From the NCBI GenBank assembly GCA_029378245.1, contig JARKIF010000033.1:526078-590077 (forward strand): a stretch of DNA of 64,000 bases, in the 5' to 3' direction. The translations under genes were made by a program, and so were the position numbers. This document shows positions 11,337-22,963 of the stretch, in pieces; position 1 is the stretch's first letter, and every line of letters begins with the position of its first letter. Below the pieces are notes generated by a model, which was not told where the DNA came from, ran no database searches, and saw nothing but the letters and a program-made list of their open reading frames with translations. The DNA comes from Roridomyces roridus. Taxonomy: Eukaryota > Basidiomycota > Agaricomycetes > Agaricales > Mycenaceae.

Positions 11337-14205
11337 ATGGTTAGCTCATCCTCCAGCAGCTTCTTCCAGCGTGCCCACGTATTGTTGTCGCTGCTGCTCC
11401 TCCCGACGTTGACGTTTGCGAACGATACTTTGCCGCTGTACACGGTAGGGACAGTGACTTGATTTTCATGGAGGTGCACTCACGGTGGAGTTTCTAGGAT
11501 GGCGGAGGACACCCTGTGTCATCGCCGTATAATTACCAACGAGTCGGTGTGTCATCCTTCCTTTCCGAAACGTCTACTTCCACTCATTTCTTTTGTCAAG
11601 GCACGGTGCGCGTTTAACTGACCGGTGCTATCCCCCTCCGCTGATCATATCACTCTCCAGAATGGACCTTTGTTGCTCCAGGTAGGTGACGAATCTGGCT
11701 TTGGTAGACTCGAGTCAAATTCTGCAGGATTTTTACCTCATCGACACCTTGTCCCACTTTGTGAGGGAGCGAATCCCCGAACGCGTGCGTTCCTCTTTCT
11801 ATCTCACCGAAATCGAATTTGATTCATCTGCAGCTCGTCCACGCGAAAGGTAGCGGCGCACACGGATATTTCCAGGTTACGCGGGATATCAGCAATGTGC
11901 GTCACCTGTCTTTCTCTATGGCTCTTTGAATGATATCTGCTGTTTTAGATCACCATGGCTGCACCCTTCTCGGAGGGCATCGGCGCCAAGGTACCGCTGT
12001 CCATGCGGTTTTCCACTGTTGCGGGAGAGGCGGGGTCCCCCGATACCAACCGTGATCCCCGAGGGTGAGCACCGCGCGTCATTCATCCTTGTTTCGAGCC
12101 GCTCATGAACTCTGCAGCTTCGCCATCAAGATGCGCACGTCCAAGGGTATCTGGGACTGGGGTGCGTCACACATTCTTTTCATTCCCTCACCGCATCTGA
12201 GCGTCGAAATCCTAGTCTTCAACAACACCCCAGTCTTCTTTGTGCGAGATCCTACAAAGTGGGTCGTTCTAGCGTTCAAAGAGAGCTGGGGGTGCTCACG
12301 AAGTCTCCCAGGTTCCCGCTCTTCATCCACAGTCAAAAACGCGACCCGCAGACTAACCTCCGGAATCCAACAATTCAATGGGATTACTGGTCGCAGTACG
12401 TCTTGTCTTTTCGATCCTCCCAACGGCTCTGAACGGATATTTGCAGGAATCAAGAGTCGATATACCAAGTGATGATCTTGTTTTCTGACCGAGGAAGTGC
12501 GTGCTTTGGTTTGCTCTCTCCAAATCTAGCTCATACGAGGTTGATTTTCAGCCCCGTTCTCCTGGGCTCAGGTGTGTATACCTCCTTCCCCTCTGTTGCC
12601 CTCTCAATATGAAGGGATGATTAGATGCACGGATGGGGCGGACACACATATAAATGGGTTACGGCCGAGGGCGCGTGGCACTACGTCAAAATCAAGGGTA
12701 CGTCGGCGCGCACGCTGTTCTCTGGATCGAGGACTCATTTGTTTCGCGGACAGTCATCTCCCAGCAGGGTATCAAAAACTTCAACGCCACGGCTGCCAAG
12801 GTGCAGACATACTTTCCCGGTCGACCCCCATCCTGAACGCCGTTCACAGCAAATGATCGCGGATAATTTGGATTGGAACACGCAGGAGCTCGAGTGTGTC
12901 CTCATACCCCTCCCTCCCTTGCTTCAACTAACGAACAAGGGAAGATCCCGCATCGACGCTGGCAAATTCCCCAAGTGGACGGTAGCAATTCAAACTATGA
13001 CGCCGGAACAGGGGCAGAAGTGGAAATACGACGTCGTGAGCCCGCCCTTTCATTACATTCGGGTATCTGGTTGAACCTGACTTGTCGTTCGGCTGAATAT
13101 AGAACGATATCACGAAAGTCTGGCCAGAGGACGAGTTCCCTTTGCTCGAGGTTGGAGAGATTGTGTTGGATAAAAATCCACAGAACTGGTGGGTTGCTTC
13201 GGTTCGTGCGTTATGGGCAAATTATGATGACCTTTGGTGTCTAGGTTTTCGGAGATTGAACAACGTGAGTGGCGGGAACTTGGAGTTGAATCGAATGCGT
13301 TGGTTGAACTTGCACAGTGTCCTTCTCGCCTGGGAATATGCCTCCAGGGGTGCGCAACCAAGCACAAGCCCTTGTCGCCAGCTGATTGTCAAGTTATGAT
13401 TCATTTCCAGGCCGAGCCCTCCAACGACCCCGTCCTGCAAGCCCGTCTATTCGCGTACGTTGTGCATCCTGCTGCATTCTACTCCGCCAAACGCCTTTCG
13501 AACAGATACAGCGACGCAGCCCGCCACCGCCTCGGTCCAAACCACATGGAAATTCCCGTCAACTGCCCAATAGCGGTGAGCAACTTCCAGCGTGCGTCCC
13601 TCTCCCTCTCCTTCCTGGACACGCCTACTTACGAATGACCGCACATGCAGGCGCGGGTTACATGCGCGTCGACGGCGGCGCCGGCACGCTCCCTCCCAAC
13701 TCGGCAAACTACCCCTCCTCGTTCAACCCACCCGTGTCATTCGCCCCGCGGCCGTACAACCTCTCCGCCATTGCGGACCCCATCGTTGGACCGCCAGTCG
13801 TGTCGAGCTCGTTCCAACTTTCAACCAAGGATTTCGAACAGCCGAATGTTCTGTTCAACCAGGTGCGTGTTGTCCCTAATGCGTGTCTGAAGTGTGTTTA
13901 ATCAGATTGGTGCCCAGGAATTCACGCAAGAGGAGAGGGAGTCGTTGGTGTCGAATGTCATTGCCTCTCTTCAGCAGGTTACGATCAAGAGTATTCAACA
14001 GGTCTGTGGGCGTGGTTCTCCGATTGCACACTGATCTGAATGCTGTCTCTTCTAGCGCTCGCTCGATATGTTCGCCTGTGTTGACAAGACACTCGGGAGT
14101 AAGATTGCTGCTGGTATAGATTTAAAAGTGTCCTCTACGCTTTTTTGTGGTGCTTGAGCGTCGGTTGTTTCAGAGTTCGCCGAGATTGCGTCAACTTTCT
14201 TATGA
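11337..14205 (+). CDS. secreted haem catalase, about 530 residues, more than 20 exons
   Basis: Catalase splits hydrogen peroxide into water and oxygen. Small exons joined at GT-AG introns give the family's whole landmark series. The distal His lies in [11 protein letters not shown], followed by [19 protein letters not shown]. The distal Asn lies in [11 protein letters not shown]. Next come [23 protein letters not shown], and the proximal haem region with Arg and Tyr in [17 protein letters not shown]. The first 28 or so residues ([20 protein letters not shown], then FA) form a clear signal peptide, so the enzyme is probably secreted. The start is fixed by this signal and by the TATA box. Notable splice points are a donor GC|GTACGT before the haem Tyr and a two-codon exon near 11600. 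The 3' end is uncertain: splicing at 14114-14173 gives a stop at 14203, while reading through gives TGA at 14155. Length fits small-subunit catalases. Nothing suggests a broken frame. Confidence 0.9.
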
Positions 14206-15706
14206 TTATAATTATACCCATGCTCTAGTTGTTTGCCTTTCATAGATTAACTGCGGCTCCAAAGTACTTGACCGATGACAGGACCGACTCTTATTCCAGT
14301 TGAACGGGACCTCCACTGGTCTTGAATTTAGCTTCTTGTTTCGTGTCAAAAGAAATGCCATATACCGACACGACACGGAACGACCCCGATTCAAACGGGA
14401 TGGCCTCACAGCAAACTCTTGACTCCCAGGTGAGAGGAAACAGGAAGATGGCTCTAGCGATGGTATAAGGAGGGTGTTTTCATGCCTTGTCAGAGAAGGG
14501 GAAAAAAGTGGTGCATACCAGACCAGATCATGAGCGTGGCCCTGGTTTGAACAGCGTAGTCACCCGTGGACCGACAAACTTGCGCGGTGACAGGGAGTAT
14601 AGTGAGTTCAACGCTCACTACTTATAAGCGGAGCCTTCCATTTTGATCGTTCGAAGCATCTACAGTAACATCATCATCTACTGGGCCGTAGTCGCAAATT
14701 TACTGTCTGGCATGGTCAACTACGGAAGACGGAAGACGGAAGGTGCAAAAAAACAGGACCTGGTAGCAAACAACCCCCATGGCTTGGCCCAAATCGAACG
14801 GAACCTTTCTGCAAGGAGCATTTTGCAGACGCGCCTCCCAGGTGCTACCAAGCGCTGGCTGTCTTGAAACGAAAAGCAGTGATATAGATATCATAATACT
14901 GAAGATTCGAGAATTTGGGTGCCTGGATGTAAGTAGTGAGGACCTTGAACAAAAAGGGAAGGATGGTGCCCAATGATCCCGAGTCCCGAGTCGAACGGCG
15001 AACTCCCGAATTTCGGTGGCGACGCGTCGACGGACTTGCTCTGTGTAAAGCCAGGTCCCGAATCGGAGTAGCACAAACGGGGTTGTCAGAGTGTTACGAG
15101 TGGACTTATGGCACATATATGGCACATATACTGTAAAAAAATTATTGGGACTCATTTGGATGGCATGTGCATATGGTAACCCGGGTTTCGAGCACAACTC
15201 CAGGTTGGTCGACGTTTGGAGTACAACATTTCTTACGGTTTCAACTTGGTTCCAACAACTCCCCGGATTTCAACCTCCATGGTGTGGTGTAGTGCCGTTA
15301 GCTAGAATGCCGATTGATTGAGTATCGGCAGATGTGATGGTGCAGAGGTTCGGTTCAAAAGATAAATGGCAGATCAAAATATTCAGTTGGCTTGCACTGC
15401 CAGATTTGATGCTCTGCCTCGTATGAATTTTCTTAAAAGACTCAGGGAAGCATCATATCAACTTCCAAAGTGGTTGGGCATTAGGTGCAAGACAGAGAAA
15501 GTAAGCATTCCAACAAGTTCGGAATACTTAGCCTATCAGTATCGCATCACTGCCAACATTATCGGCACATCGGCAGAATCACGAAGACTCTTTTTGAAAA
15601 GGAGTGAATATCCTGCAGATGTTATCCAAGACGCGACCCCCCAAGATGGGATCCAAACACCGAATTACAATTGAAATGCGACCCAGAGCCTGCACTCTGA
15701 AAGGGA

Positions 15707-15777
15707 TGTAATCGTAGTAATTATTTTACAGTATATCGCCCATACACATATACTGTAAAAAAATTAGGTCGATTACA
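15707..15777. repeat. AT-rich inverted repeat with 30-nt arms
   Basis: The arms 15707-15736 and 15748-15777 pair with few mismatches around an 11-nt loop. The inner arm is TTTACAGTATAT and its complement. A third copy of the arm lies at 15126-15146, and a fourth, looser one near 17505-17535 next to a CCCATA string. They could be the ends of small DNA elements lying back to back. Confidence 0.5.
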
Positions 15778-16271
15778 GGTAGTCGGGATCACAGGTAAAT
15801 GGAGCTCATGTTCATAAACTTACGCCGTTCCGGTTACAAGTTCGCTTGGGTAACATCCCGAGTTGGGTAACAATCCATTCTGGAGAACAACCCCAAGAGT
15901 GGATTCCATTTCTCGTCGATCTCACCTCGCAATCGCCGACTACCCTACCGGTTATTCAGCCACAAGACATCCTCCACTTCGCTCCGGAAGCTCGTCCGCC
16001 TGGAGCCTGGAGGCGAGTCACAAATTTGAACAAGATCAATTCCAAGTTCTAACCACAATACTTAATGGACTGATTATAAAAGGACACCTCATTCTACAAA
16101 TGATTCACCAGAGGGAATTATGCACGGGTGCGAGAGCCGCCAATGCCAAAGGTAAGTACGAGGGTGTATTGGTCGTCAGGAGACTGATGGACCGCCCACC
16201 ACTCGGGTCACGACGGGAGCGGAGGTGGGAGAGTTCGCAGGGCAGAGAACTGCGCCTAACACTCCAGATTA

Positions 16272-16608
16272 GGTGCGTTCAAAGTTGACGAGGCGGACCC
16301 GGTGTGGAATCTGTTGTGGATTTCACACCGGATTTTGCTCACCGGGTTTTTTTCTCACCGACTTTTTATCCGGTGAGCGAAACCCGTTGTGGCCAAAACC
16401 CGTTGTGATGGGTTTCTGCCGAGTTCCTGCGTCGGTAATCACCGGATCAACGGGGAGCGCTTCTTAGGCGCCGTCAAACCAGCCATCACAACGGGTTTCA
16501 ACTTTGAACGCACCATGCAAAAAACCCGTTGTGACACTCGTTGTGGAAACCCAAAACCCGTTGCACAACCCGTTGCACACCGGGTGAAATTTTAACTTTG
16601 AACGCACC
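16272..16608. mobile_element. MITE, 337 bp, TA target duplication
   Basis: The ends are perfect 15-bp inverted repeats (GGTGCGTTCAAAGTT and its complement), flanked on both sides by TA (16270-16271 and 16609-16610). This is the pattern of Tc1/mariner-type non-autonomous elements. The interior is rich in AACCCGTTGTG-type repeats in both directions, and a further internal copy of the terminal repeat lies near 16500-16514. There is no open frame that could be a transposase. Confidence 0.8.
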
Positions 16609-16697
16609 TATTATCGCCATCGTCCCCACCAAGCGCAACAAGTGGGGTCAGGCAGGGGAGAGACGTCGGCGCAGTGTACTCACCGAATACCCGCCCT

Positions 16698-16739
16698 GAG
16701 TGGACCCCTTGACTGCGTGAGTGGACCCCTTGACTGCGT
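16698..16739. repeat. 21-bp tandem repeat, two copies
   Basis: The unit starting GAGTGGACCCCTTGACT occurs twice without mismatch, with period 21. Confidence 0.8.
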
Positions 16740-17683
16740 GAGTTGGCTCAGCGTTGATGAACGAGATCGGAGGCTCACCGGAACGGATGAGGAAGGCTGT
16801 CTCCGAGTCGGATTGGCAGCCTAGATCGGCAGTCAGCATGTGATGCGACAACGAGGGATGGAAGATATGGACGCACCGATGAATAGTGCTGGTTTCCACG
16901 ACTGCCACAGAGGCATATGGCACGAAGGAAGTCGGACTCGAAAGCTCCAAACGGGAGGGGATCCTCCGGGGTGAAGCGCCCGCAAGAGCCTTCGCAGTCA
17001 CATTTCCGATCCCGGCAGTGTGTAAACTCCGGCGGCACCTCGAGCATCAGTATCTGAGAGGACGGGTCAGGGCACTGTAATTGAGTGTGGGTGGGAACTT
17101 ACCTGAGATAGTAGATAGATTTTTTTGAGACAAGGTAGATGGTGGTAGGAAGAAAGGAGTTGTGGACAGATTTTCATTGTTTGGTCGACCTGCATAGTTC
17201 TGAGTCAGCTGATGATCCAGAATGTCAATGACAAATTATATCATGGACTTAGAGTGGGCACTCACTGAGTGAAAGCCTAGTACCACTACCGACTAGCTCT
17301 ACTCTTAAGTTTTGGGTGAACATGACAGTATCTGTCAATCATTTGAATCAAGTACGCGATGATCGATGATCCTAGATTGTAACCAAGGTTCGGATGTAAC
17401 CCGGTGCGGTTGCAATCCAAATATGTTGTGATCCAAATATGTTGCGATCCAGACAAGATGCCACCGATGTGTCTGTTGTGCTCCATATCACTCGAAAAAC
17501 CACAATAATTATTTTACACTATATAGCCCATAAAAGGACAGTCGCGGTCCTGAGCTGCGTTGAGGGAGACCCAGAGAATGAAGCACATAAGAAAAATCGA
17601 GCGAAGCCGGTGAGTGGCGTGACGGAGTCCAAAAAAAAACCTGGGGGACTAAAATCACAGGGGAAACCCACGACATATGCATG

Positions 17684-20340
17684 GCTTGCTCCGAATCGAA
17701 CGGGTTCTTCCACAGTACTCGGAATCTCTATTCTAATTTGGAGTGGACGCGCTCCAAGCGCTAACAAGCGCTCTCTGCCGGCGTGAATCCCAGCTATGTG
17801 GGAGAAAGGCTGCCGTCAAACATCTCAATTGGGGAACAAATTGGACAACAAAACCCACGATATTGCTTGCCCCGAATCGAACGGGTCCTTCCGCAGCTCA
17901 TTCACAACGCATGTAATTTGAGTGGACGCGCTCCAAGCGCTAACAAGTAGTATATCCCCCAGTAAATCAGAAGCAGATTCGGCGTGCCAGTAAGAAGAGA
18001 GAGAGTCAAGATAGCAGAAGTCGAACAAGGGCCGAGCATCGCGGCCAGAGCTACAAGCCAGCACGCGAATGCGAAGATGAAAGCAAAGAGCAGTCCGAAC
18101 TTTCTTATACTTGTACCCGTGTTCCAGACTTCCAGTTGTTGTCTTTCATAGATTAAGTGGGGCTCCGGAGTGCTTGACCGATGACAGGACCGACAACATG
18201 ACCTCCACTGGTCTTGAATTCAGCACTCGTTTCGTGAATCACCCTATCACCTGAAGAAACGGCCCTGATTTGAACGGGATGTCAAGGCAAACCAATGACT
18301 CGCGGATGAGAGGGGGAAAAAAGAGACTTACACTTGGGTGCTTGCCCCGAATCGCACGGGCTAGTGCTGGGACTCCAAGAGTAATCGGTGTGCCAGACTC
18401 GGGCAAGACAGCTGCAGATACATCATAACAGACTTCCACGGAGTCACGAAAGTTGGAGGGGTACATTGGGCCGTCTTGAAACACGAAATTAGCGTGAATA
18501 TCGCTGAGGAAGCCTGAAGAACTGGCCGTCAAAAGGTCAAACAAAACCCCGTATTGCTTGCCCCGGATCGAACGGGCACTTCCACAGTACATACTCGGAT
18601 TCTCGCTCGGAATTTTAGTGGACGCGCTCCAAGCGCTAACAAGCATTATACATGCCACTGAAGGTCGGTTAAAATCCGAAGGTTTGCCAGCGAGGATCGT
18701 GGCATATTTTGAGTGGACGCGCTCCAAGCCAACAAGCATTATACACCCCGGTAAATCCCAGAGTTGATCAAGAAATCCCAAGTGTGCTTGCAAGAGGAGG
18801 GAGCGGAGCAAGTCCAGAATTCAGATTTCACAGGGTATGGAATTCGGGGAGGAGTGAGTATATTGCGGGCCTTGAATTGAGAGTAGAGGTTGAGGCCTCA
18901 ACCTCTGAGGAAGAAATGGAAAAAAGGCGGAACATCTGAACACTATATTGCTTGGCCCGAATGGAACGGGTCCTTCCGCAGACGGTTTATACCTAATGAG
19001 ATTTAGGGGATGCGTTCCGGGCGCTATACCACAAAATCCAGAAAATTGCTTGCCCCGAATCGAACGAGTGCTTCCGCAGACGGTTCATATTCAAGGAAAT
19101 TTTAGCGGCTGCGCTCCAAGCGCCAACAAGCAATATACATCCCGGTAAGTCCCAGCTATGACCATAAAGCAGCTCCCAGGATTGCCAGCCAGAAGGAAGA
19201 GAATCGAGAATCGAGACAGCAGCAGTCCAGGTCGAAGCCGCATGGAGACGTCGTCTTAAAATAAAGAGATTCGCGTAAATCCCATTGAGGAACCGTTGAG
19301 AAACCGAAACTCGCCGCCAGGAAGGTCTAGGTAATGGACTGGGAGAAAAAAGATAGAAACCAGACACCAATTGCTTGCCCCGAATCGAACGAGTGCTCCC
19401 GCAGACGGTTTATATTCAAGGAAATTTTAGCGGCTGCGCTCCAAGCGCCAACAAGCAATATACATCCCGGTAAATCCCAGCTATAACCAGAAAGCAGATC
19501 CCAGGATTATCAGCGAGAAGGAAGAGAATCAAGCCAGCAGCAGTCCAGGTCGAAGCCGCAGGGAGACGTCGTCTTGAAATGAAGAGATTATCTCAATGAT
19601 CATTGAGGAATTGGAGAAAGCCTGCCGTCAGAAAGGTCAACTGGGGAAAAAATTGGATATGACAAAACCCAGCACATTGCTTGCCCCGAATCGAACGGGT
19701 CTTTCCGCAGTACGGTTCTCAACAAACCTATTTTGAGCGGATGCGCTCCGAGCGCTAACAAGCATGATAGATCCCACAGAAACCCAGTTTGTGTCTGCGA
19801 GAAACTCGAGATAAGCAATAGTGTGACAGAGAGTCTGAGAAAGTCGGAAGGTTTGGCTGTCTTGAAAGCTGTAAATGAGACCAAGTTGGGAGAAAGCCTG
19901 CCGTCAGACAGGTCAACTGGGGAAAAAATTGGATATAACAAAACCCAGCACATTGCTTGCCCCGAATCGAACGGGTCCTTCCGCAGCGTAGCACTCAGGT
20001 GGTGCAAGACCATTTTTAGTGGACGCGCTCCAAGCGCTAACAAGCATGACAAGTTCCAGTAGATCTCCCAGTAATGACGGTGAAAAGCCAGGGAGATTCG
20101 GCGTGCCAGTGAGAAGAAAGAAGAGAGTTCCAGTTGAGACAGCTGAAGTCCATGTCCAGGTCCGAGTCGCATAGAGACGTCGAGAATCGAGGCATCAAGC
20201 GGGAGCCAACCAAGTACCCAGAGCTCCAAACCAGCTGCAGCACGCGAAGATGAAGATGAAAGTAAAAACCAAGCCGCACTACCACTGATCCCATCACACA
20301 CGAACACACAAACACACAAACACAGTGAAATCCAAAAAAA
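17684..20340 (-). repeat. head-to-tail array of tRNA-headed SINEs (GCTTGTT family)
   Basis: Nine or more tRNA-like heads lie in one direction, at about 17684-17770, 17862-17950, 18339-18380 (partial), 18552-18645, 18700-18740 (partial), 18947-19030, 19046-19137, 19370-19460, 19677-19766 and 19954-20048. On the minus strand each starts GCTTGTTAGCGCTTGGAGCG and ends GTTCGATTCGGGGCAAGC. The two ends pair as an acceptor stem, with A-box-like and B-box strings between. The bodies of about 190-230 bases between heads share blocks such as CCCGGTAAATCCCAG. Long open frames across this array are translations of the repeat. Confidence 0.75.
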
Positions 20341-20556
20341 TGCAAGTATGTAACCAAAAAAAACACGACTATTACTAGAATATACAATACGCTAAGAAGA
20401 TATGTGTGGGTAAGAAGCGGGGAGGGAGCGCGACGCAACGCAACGCAAGGGATGGATGTGGCTGATGTAATGTGGTCGTAGTCTGCTTCATCGTGTCGTG
20501 TAATGTATCGCACGCGCGCATTTTGTGGTTGTGGTTGTAGTCCCCAAACAGCAAAC

Positions 20557-22963
20557 CTAGACAGCAACCCCAGCCCCAGCCACAGGCCCGCTCATCGACG
20601 TAACACCCTTGAGCACACCCACGAGAGCACCAAACGCACCGTGCCCCCCATGGCCAGTCTTGCCATTCCCACCTTTGTCCTTGTCCTTGTCGGACGCGGA
20701 GCGTGATCGAGTCCGGCCGAGGGAGACGGTGCGCTGCAGGGAGGTGGAACGCTGAACAGGCGGTGGTGTGGATGTCGGTGTAGAAGAAGAGAGTGCAGCC
20801 GGTGTGGATTTGGGGGGTACCGTAGTCGTCGAAGGTGCAGAGACCGACGTCGTCAAAACCGACTCCGTAGCCTCGGGTGCCGATGATACACGCAGGTGCC
20901 CTTGCCCATGACCAGCAGCAGCAGCAGCAGCCAACGAAGCCTGCTGCTTCGTCACCCGCGGAGCCAAGGCAGGCGAGTACGGTCCAGCAGCCAACACGCT
21001 CACCGCCAGCGGGGGTATAATCGGTAAAGACTTCTCCCGATCCGAAGACTCCACCTCCACCCAGCCATCCTCCCCATCTTCCTCCTGCTGCTCCTTCCTC
21101 CCCCGCCCAGGACCCGACCCGAGCGCAACACAAACCGCCTCTGACCGACTACGGCACCGCATCCCCTCCTGCACGCCCTCCCTCGAATAAGGCGTCCCAG
21201 ACCCAGACCCAGCACGTGCACCTGCCAGCGCAGCAGGTAGCAGTCCAGCAGCGCGCGGCGAGCCTTTGACATTCACCAGCCGATGGACACTGGTATCGCT
21301 CCCCGCAGGACTAGTAGCCGGTGTCCCTGCCCTCGAGGACGAAGCCGACGGCAGCGGAAACAAATCCGCATCATCGTCGTCAGCGTAGGCAGCTATCGGT
21401 CTGGAAGGAGGTCGGCGGCAAGTAGGCGAGGTGCGAGTGGGGGAAGTGCTGATGCTGATATGTGGCGACTGCTCGTACCGATATCCATCCTCCTCATCGA
21501 GCACGATGACCCTGCAGTCAGCACTCCTCCTCCTGCGCTCCTTGTCCACCTCATCCACGGCAATGCCCAGGGAAAGCAGTGGGCTCCCTCGCCCGCTGCT
21601 CCCTTGGCCGCTATCAGAAGCGTCAACGGAGAGCAACTCGCCATACGGCTCGCCACCCGCCTCCATGGCCCTCCCCAAAGCAGCGCCCAACAAACTGGGA
21701 CTCGCCCTCCCCGTCGCAGTCGGACTGGGACTCGGACACGGGCTAGGACTCCTACTCCGCCTCTCCTCCAGCGCCGCAACGAGCCTATTCACCTCCACCA
21801 AGCCCGTCCCCGAAATGAGCCTTCTCCCCTCCTCGTCGTCCAATGGGGATAAAAAGCCCCCTGCACGAGCAGCTGCAAACAAGCTGCTCTCCCCGCCACG
21901 CCGTCTGACACGCTCAGCACTGCGAGAAAAGTTCTCCTCCTTGGCGTCCGTGTTGGAGACGCACTCGGGGCAGCACGCGCGCAAGGGGACCGTTCGGGGC
22001 TGCAGACCCGCGGTGTGAGGCGTGGAGACTGTCGCAGAAATGGGGGCAGAGGTGTAGACGGCGAGGATGGTCGTGAATGGGGGAGGCGTGGGCGCGCGGA
22101 TGGGCTGAGGAGAGGGCGGCGGTGGTAGGGTGCCACGTTCGATGGGCGATGACGTCGAAGGAATGGTAAGCGAGAGGGTAGGCGGAGTGAGTGCCGTGGG
22201 AGGACGAAGGCATGAGGGAATTGAGGTGGGTGGAGGTGGAGATCGCGAGGGGTTGCGCTCGCGTGATTGGGAAGTAGATTTTTTGGAGAAGCTGGGAGAG
22301 AGTTAGCCCGCGGTCAGGAGCGCGCGAAAGTGCGAGAGGCAGTGCTCCCGAAAGTACGAAGAAGCAAGGAAATGGGTAGATTGTGCCTCGGCCTCAGTAC
22401 GATGGTCTCCAAGGCCGGCTGCCGAGGTGAAGTGAAAGCATCCCAGCACTGCTGCACACAACCCCAAAAGGTCATAGGAGCTGCAACGCTCATCGAGGGG
22501 CGACAGTCGCAGATATTGCATATACGCGCAAATCAGGAGAGCACGCACAGCGTAGCACCCAGAAGAGAGCGCCCCAGGCAAGGCAAGGGAAGAGGAGAAA
22601 TTCAGGAACAAGAGCTCACCTGGGTAGCGCGACCTTGATAACTCTCTGCTCGCCATCGTCCTCCGAGTTGGCGCGCCGTCTCCAGAGAGGAAGTGAGTAG
22701 CTCTTGGTCACTAGCCTCGGCCGGTGCTTGGCTGCCGGTGCATCTGGGATGAGCACGCACTCTGCGTCGAAACGGACCCGTGTGGTGGGCGTGGGCAGGG
22801 GTGAGGGTGGAGCAGCGTTTTGAGCGCCAGAGGCTGTCTTGAAGTTCATAGTCGTAGATGAGGTCGTCCCTGAGTGAGTGGATGTGGAGGACATGGACGG
22901 GCGTGGTGGCGCAGTCGTTGTGAGCTTCGTCGCAGGCATCATCATGGTCGTCGTCGTAGACAT
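20557..22963 (-). CDS. 692-residue Ser/Pro-rich protein, uncharacterised
   Basis: Two exons, 22963-22620 and 22291-20557, join in frame across one 328-nt GT-AG intron. The start ATG at 22963 opens MSTTTTMMMPATKL. An in-frame ATG at 23011 is possible but gives an odd Trp-rich start. Residues 65-110 hold the best-conserved-looking piece: RVRFDAECVLIPD followed by RPRLVTKSYSLPLWRRR. Next come long Pro/Ser-rich low-complexity regions and a short Cys motif, RACCPECVSN. The C-terminal half is acidic and Ser-rich (YADDDDADLFPLP) and closes with SLGRTRSRSASDKDKD and a Gly-rich tail. There is no signal peptide or membrane segment. The composition suggests a disordered regulatory or scaffold protein, which is inference. 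A partial inverted copy lies at 36807-37560. SINEs follow directly downstream of both. Confidence 0.75.

Larger units (their letters stand above)
14206..17680. other. repeat-rich intergenic stretch
   Basis: There is no supported gene. 14295-14590 repeats blocks seen at 3.2-4.9 kb, and 14777-14868 is a GCTTGG-family SINE. An open frame at 15366-15674 (102 codons) lies between AT-rich repeats containing ATATACTGTAAAA and has no recognisable domain. 16272-16608 is a MITE. 16640-17080 is free of known repeats and has protein-like frames on both strands, but nothing I can assemble. 17400-17450 has a 16-base direct repeat (AAATATGTTGYGATCC). Confidence 0.5.

Noticed and set aside
18239..18811. 190-codon minus-strand open frame
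   Set aside because: It spans three tRNA-headed SINE units; the translated phrases repeat with each unit, so it is a shadow of the array.
17684..20048. functional tRNA genes
   Set aside because: Ends pair and boxes are present, but the anticodon arm is missing or variable and the D arm is too short; copies differ in length between the boxes.
19600..20319. 239-codon minus-strand open frame
   Set aside because: Lies wholly in SINE units, with the same repeated phrases (ALGARPLK, RKDPFDSGQA); no domain, no splice signals.
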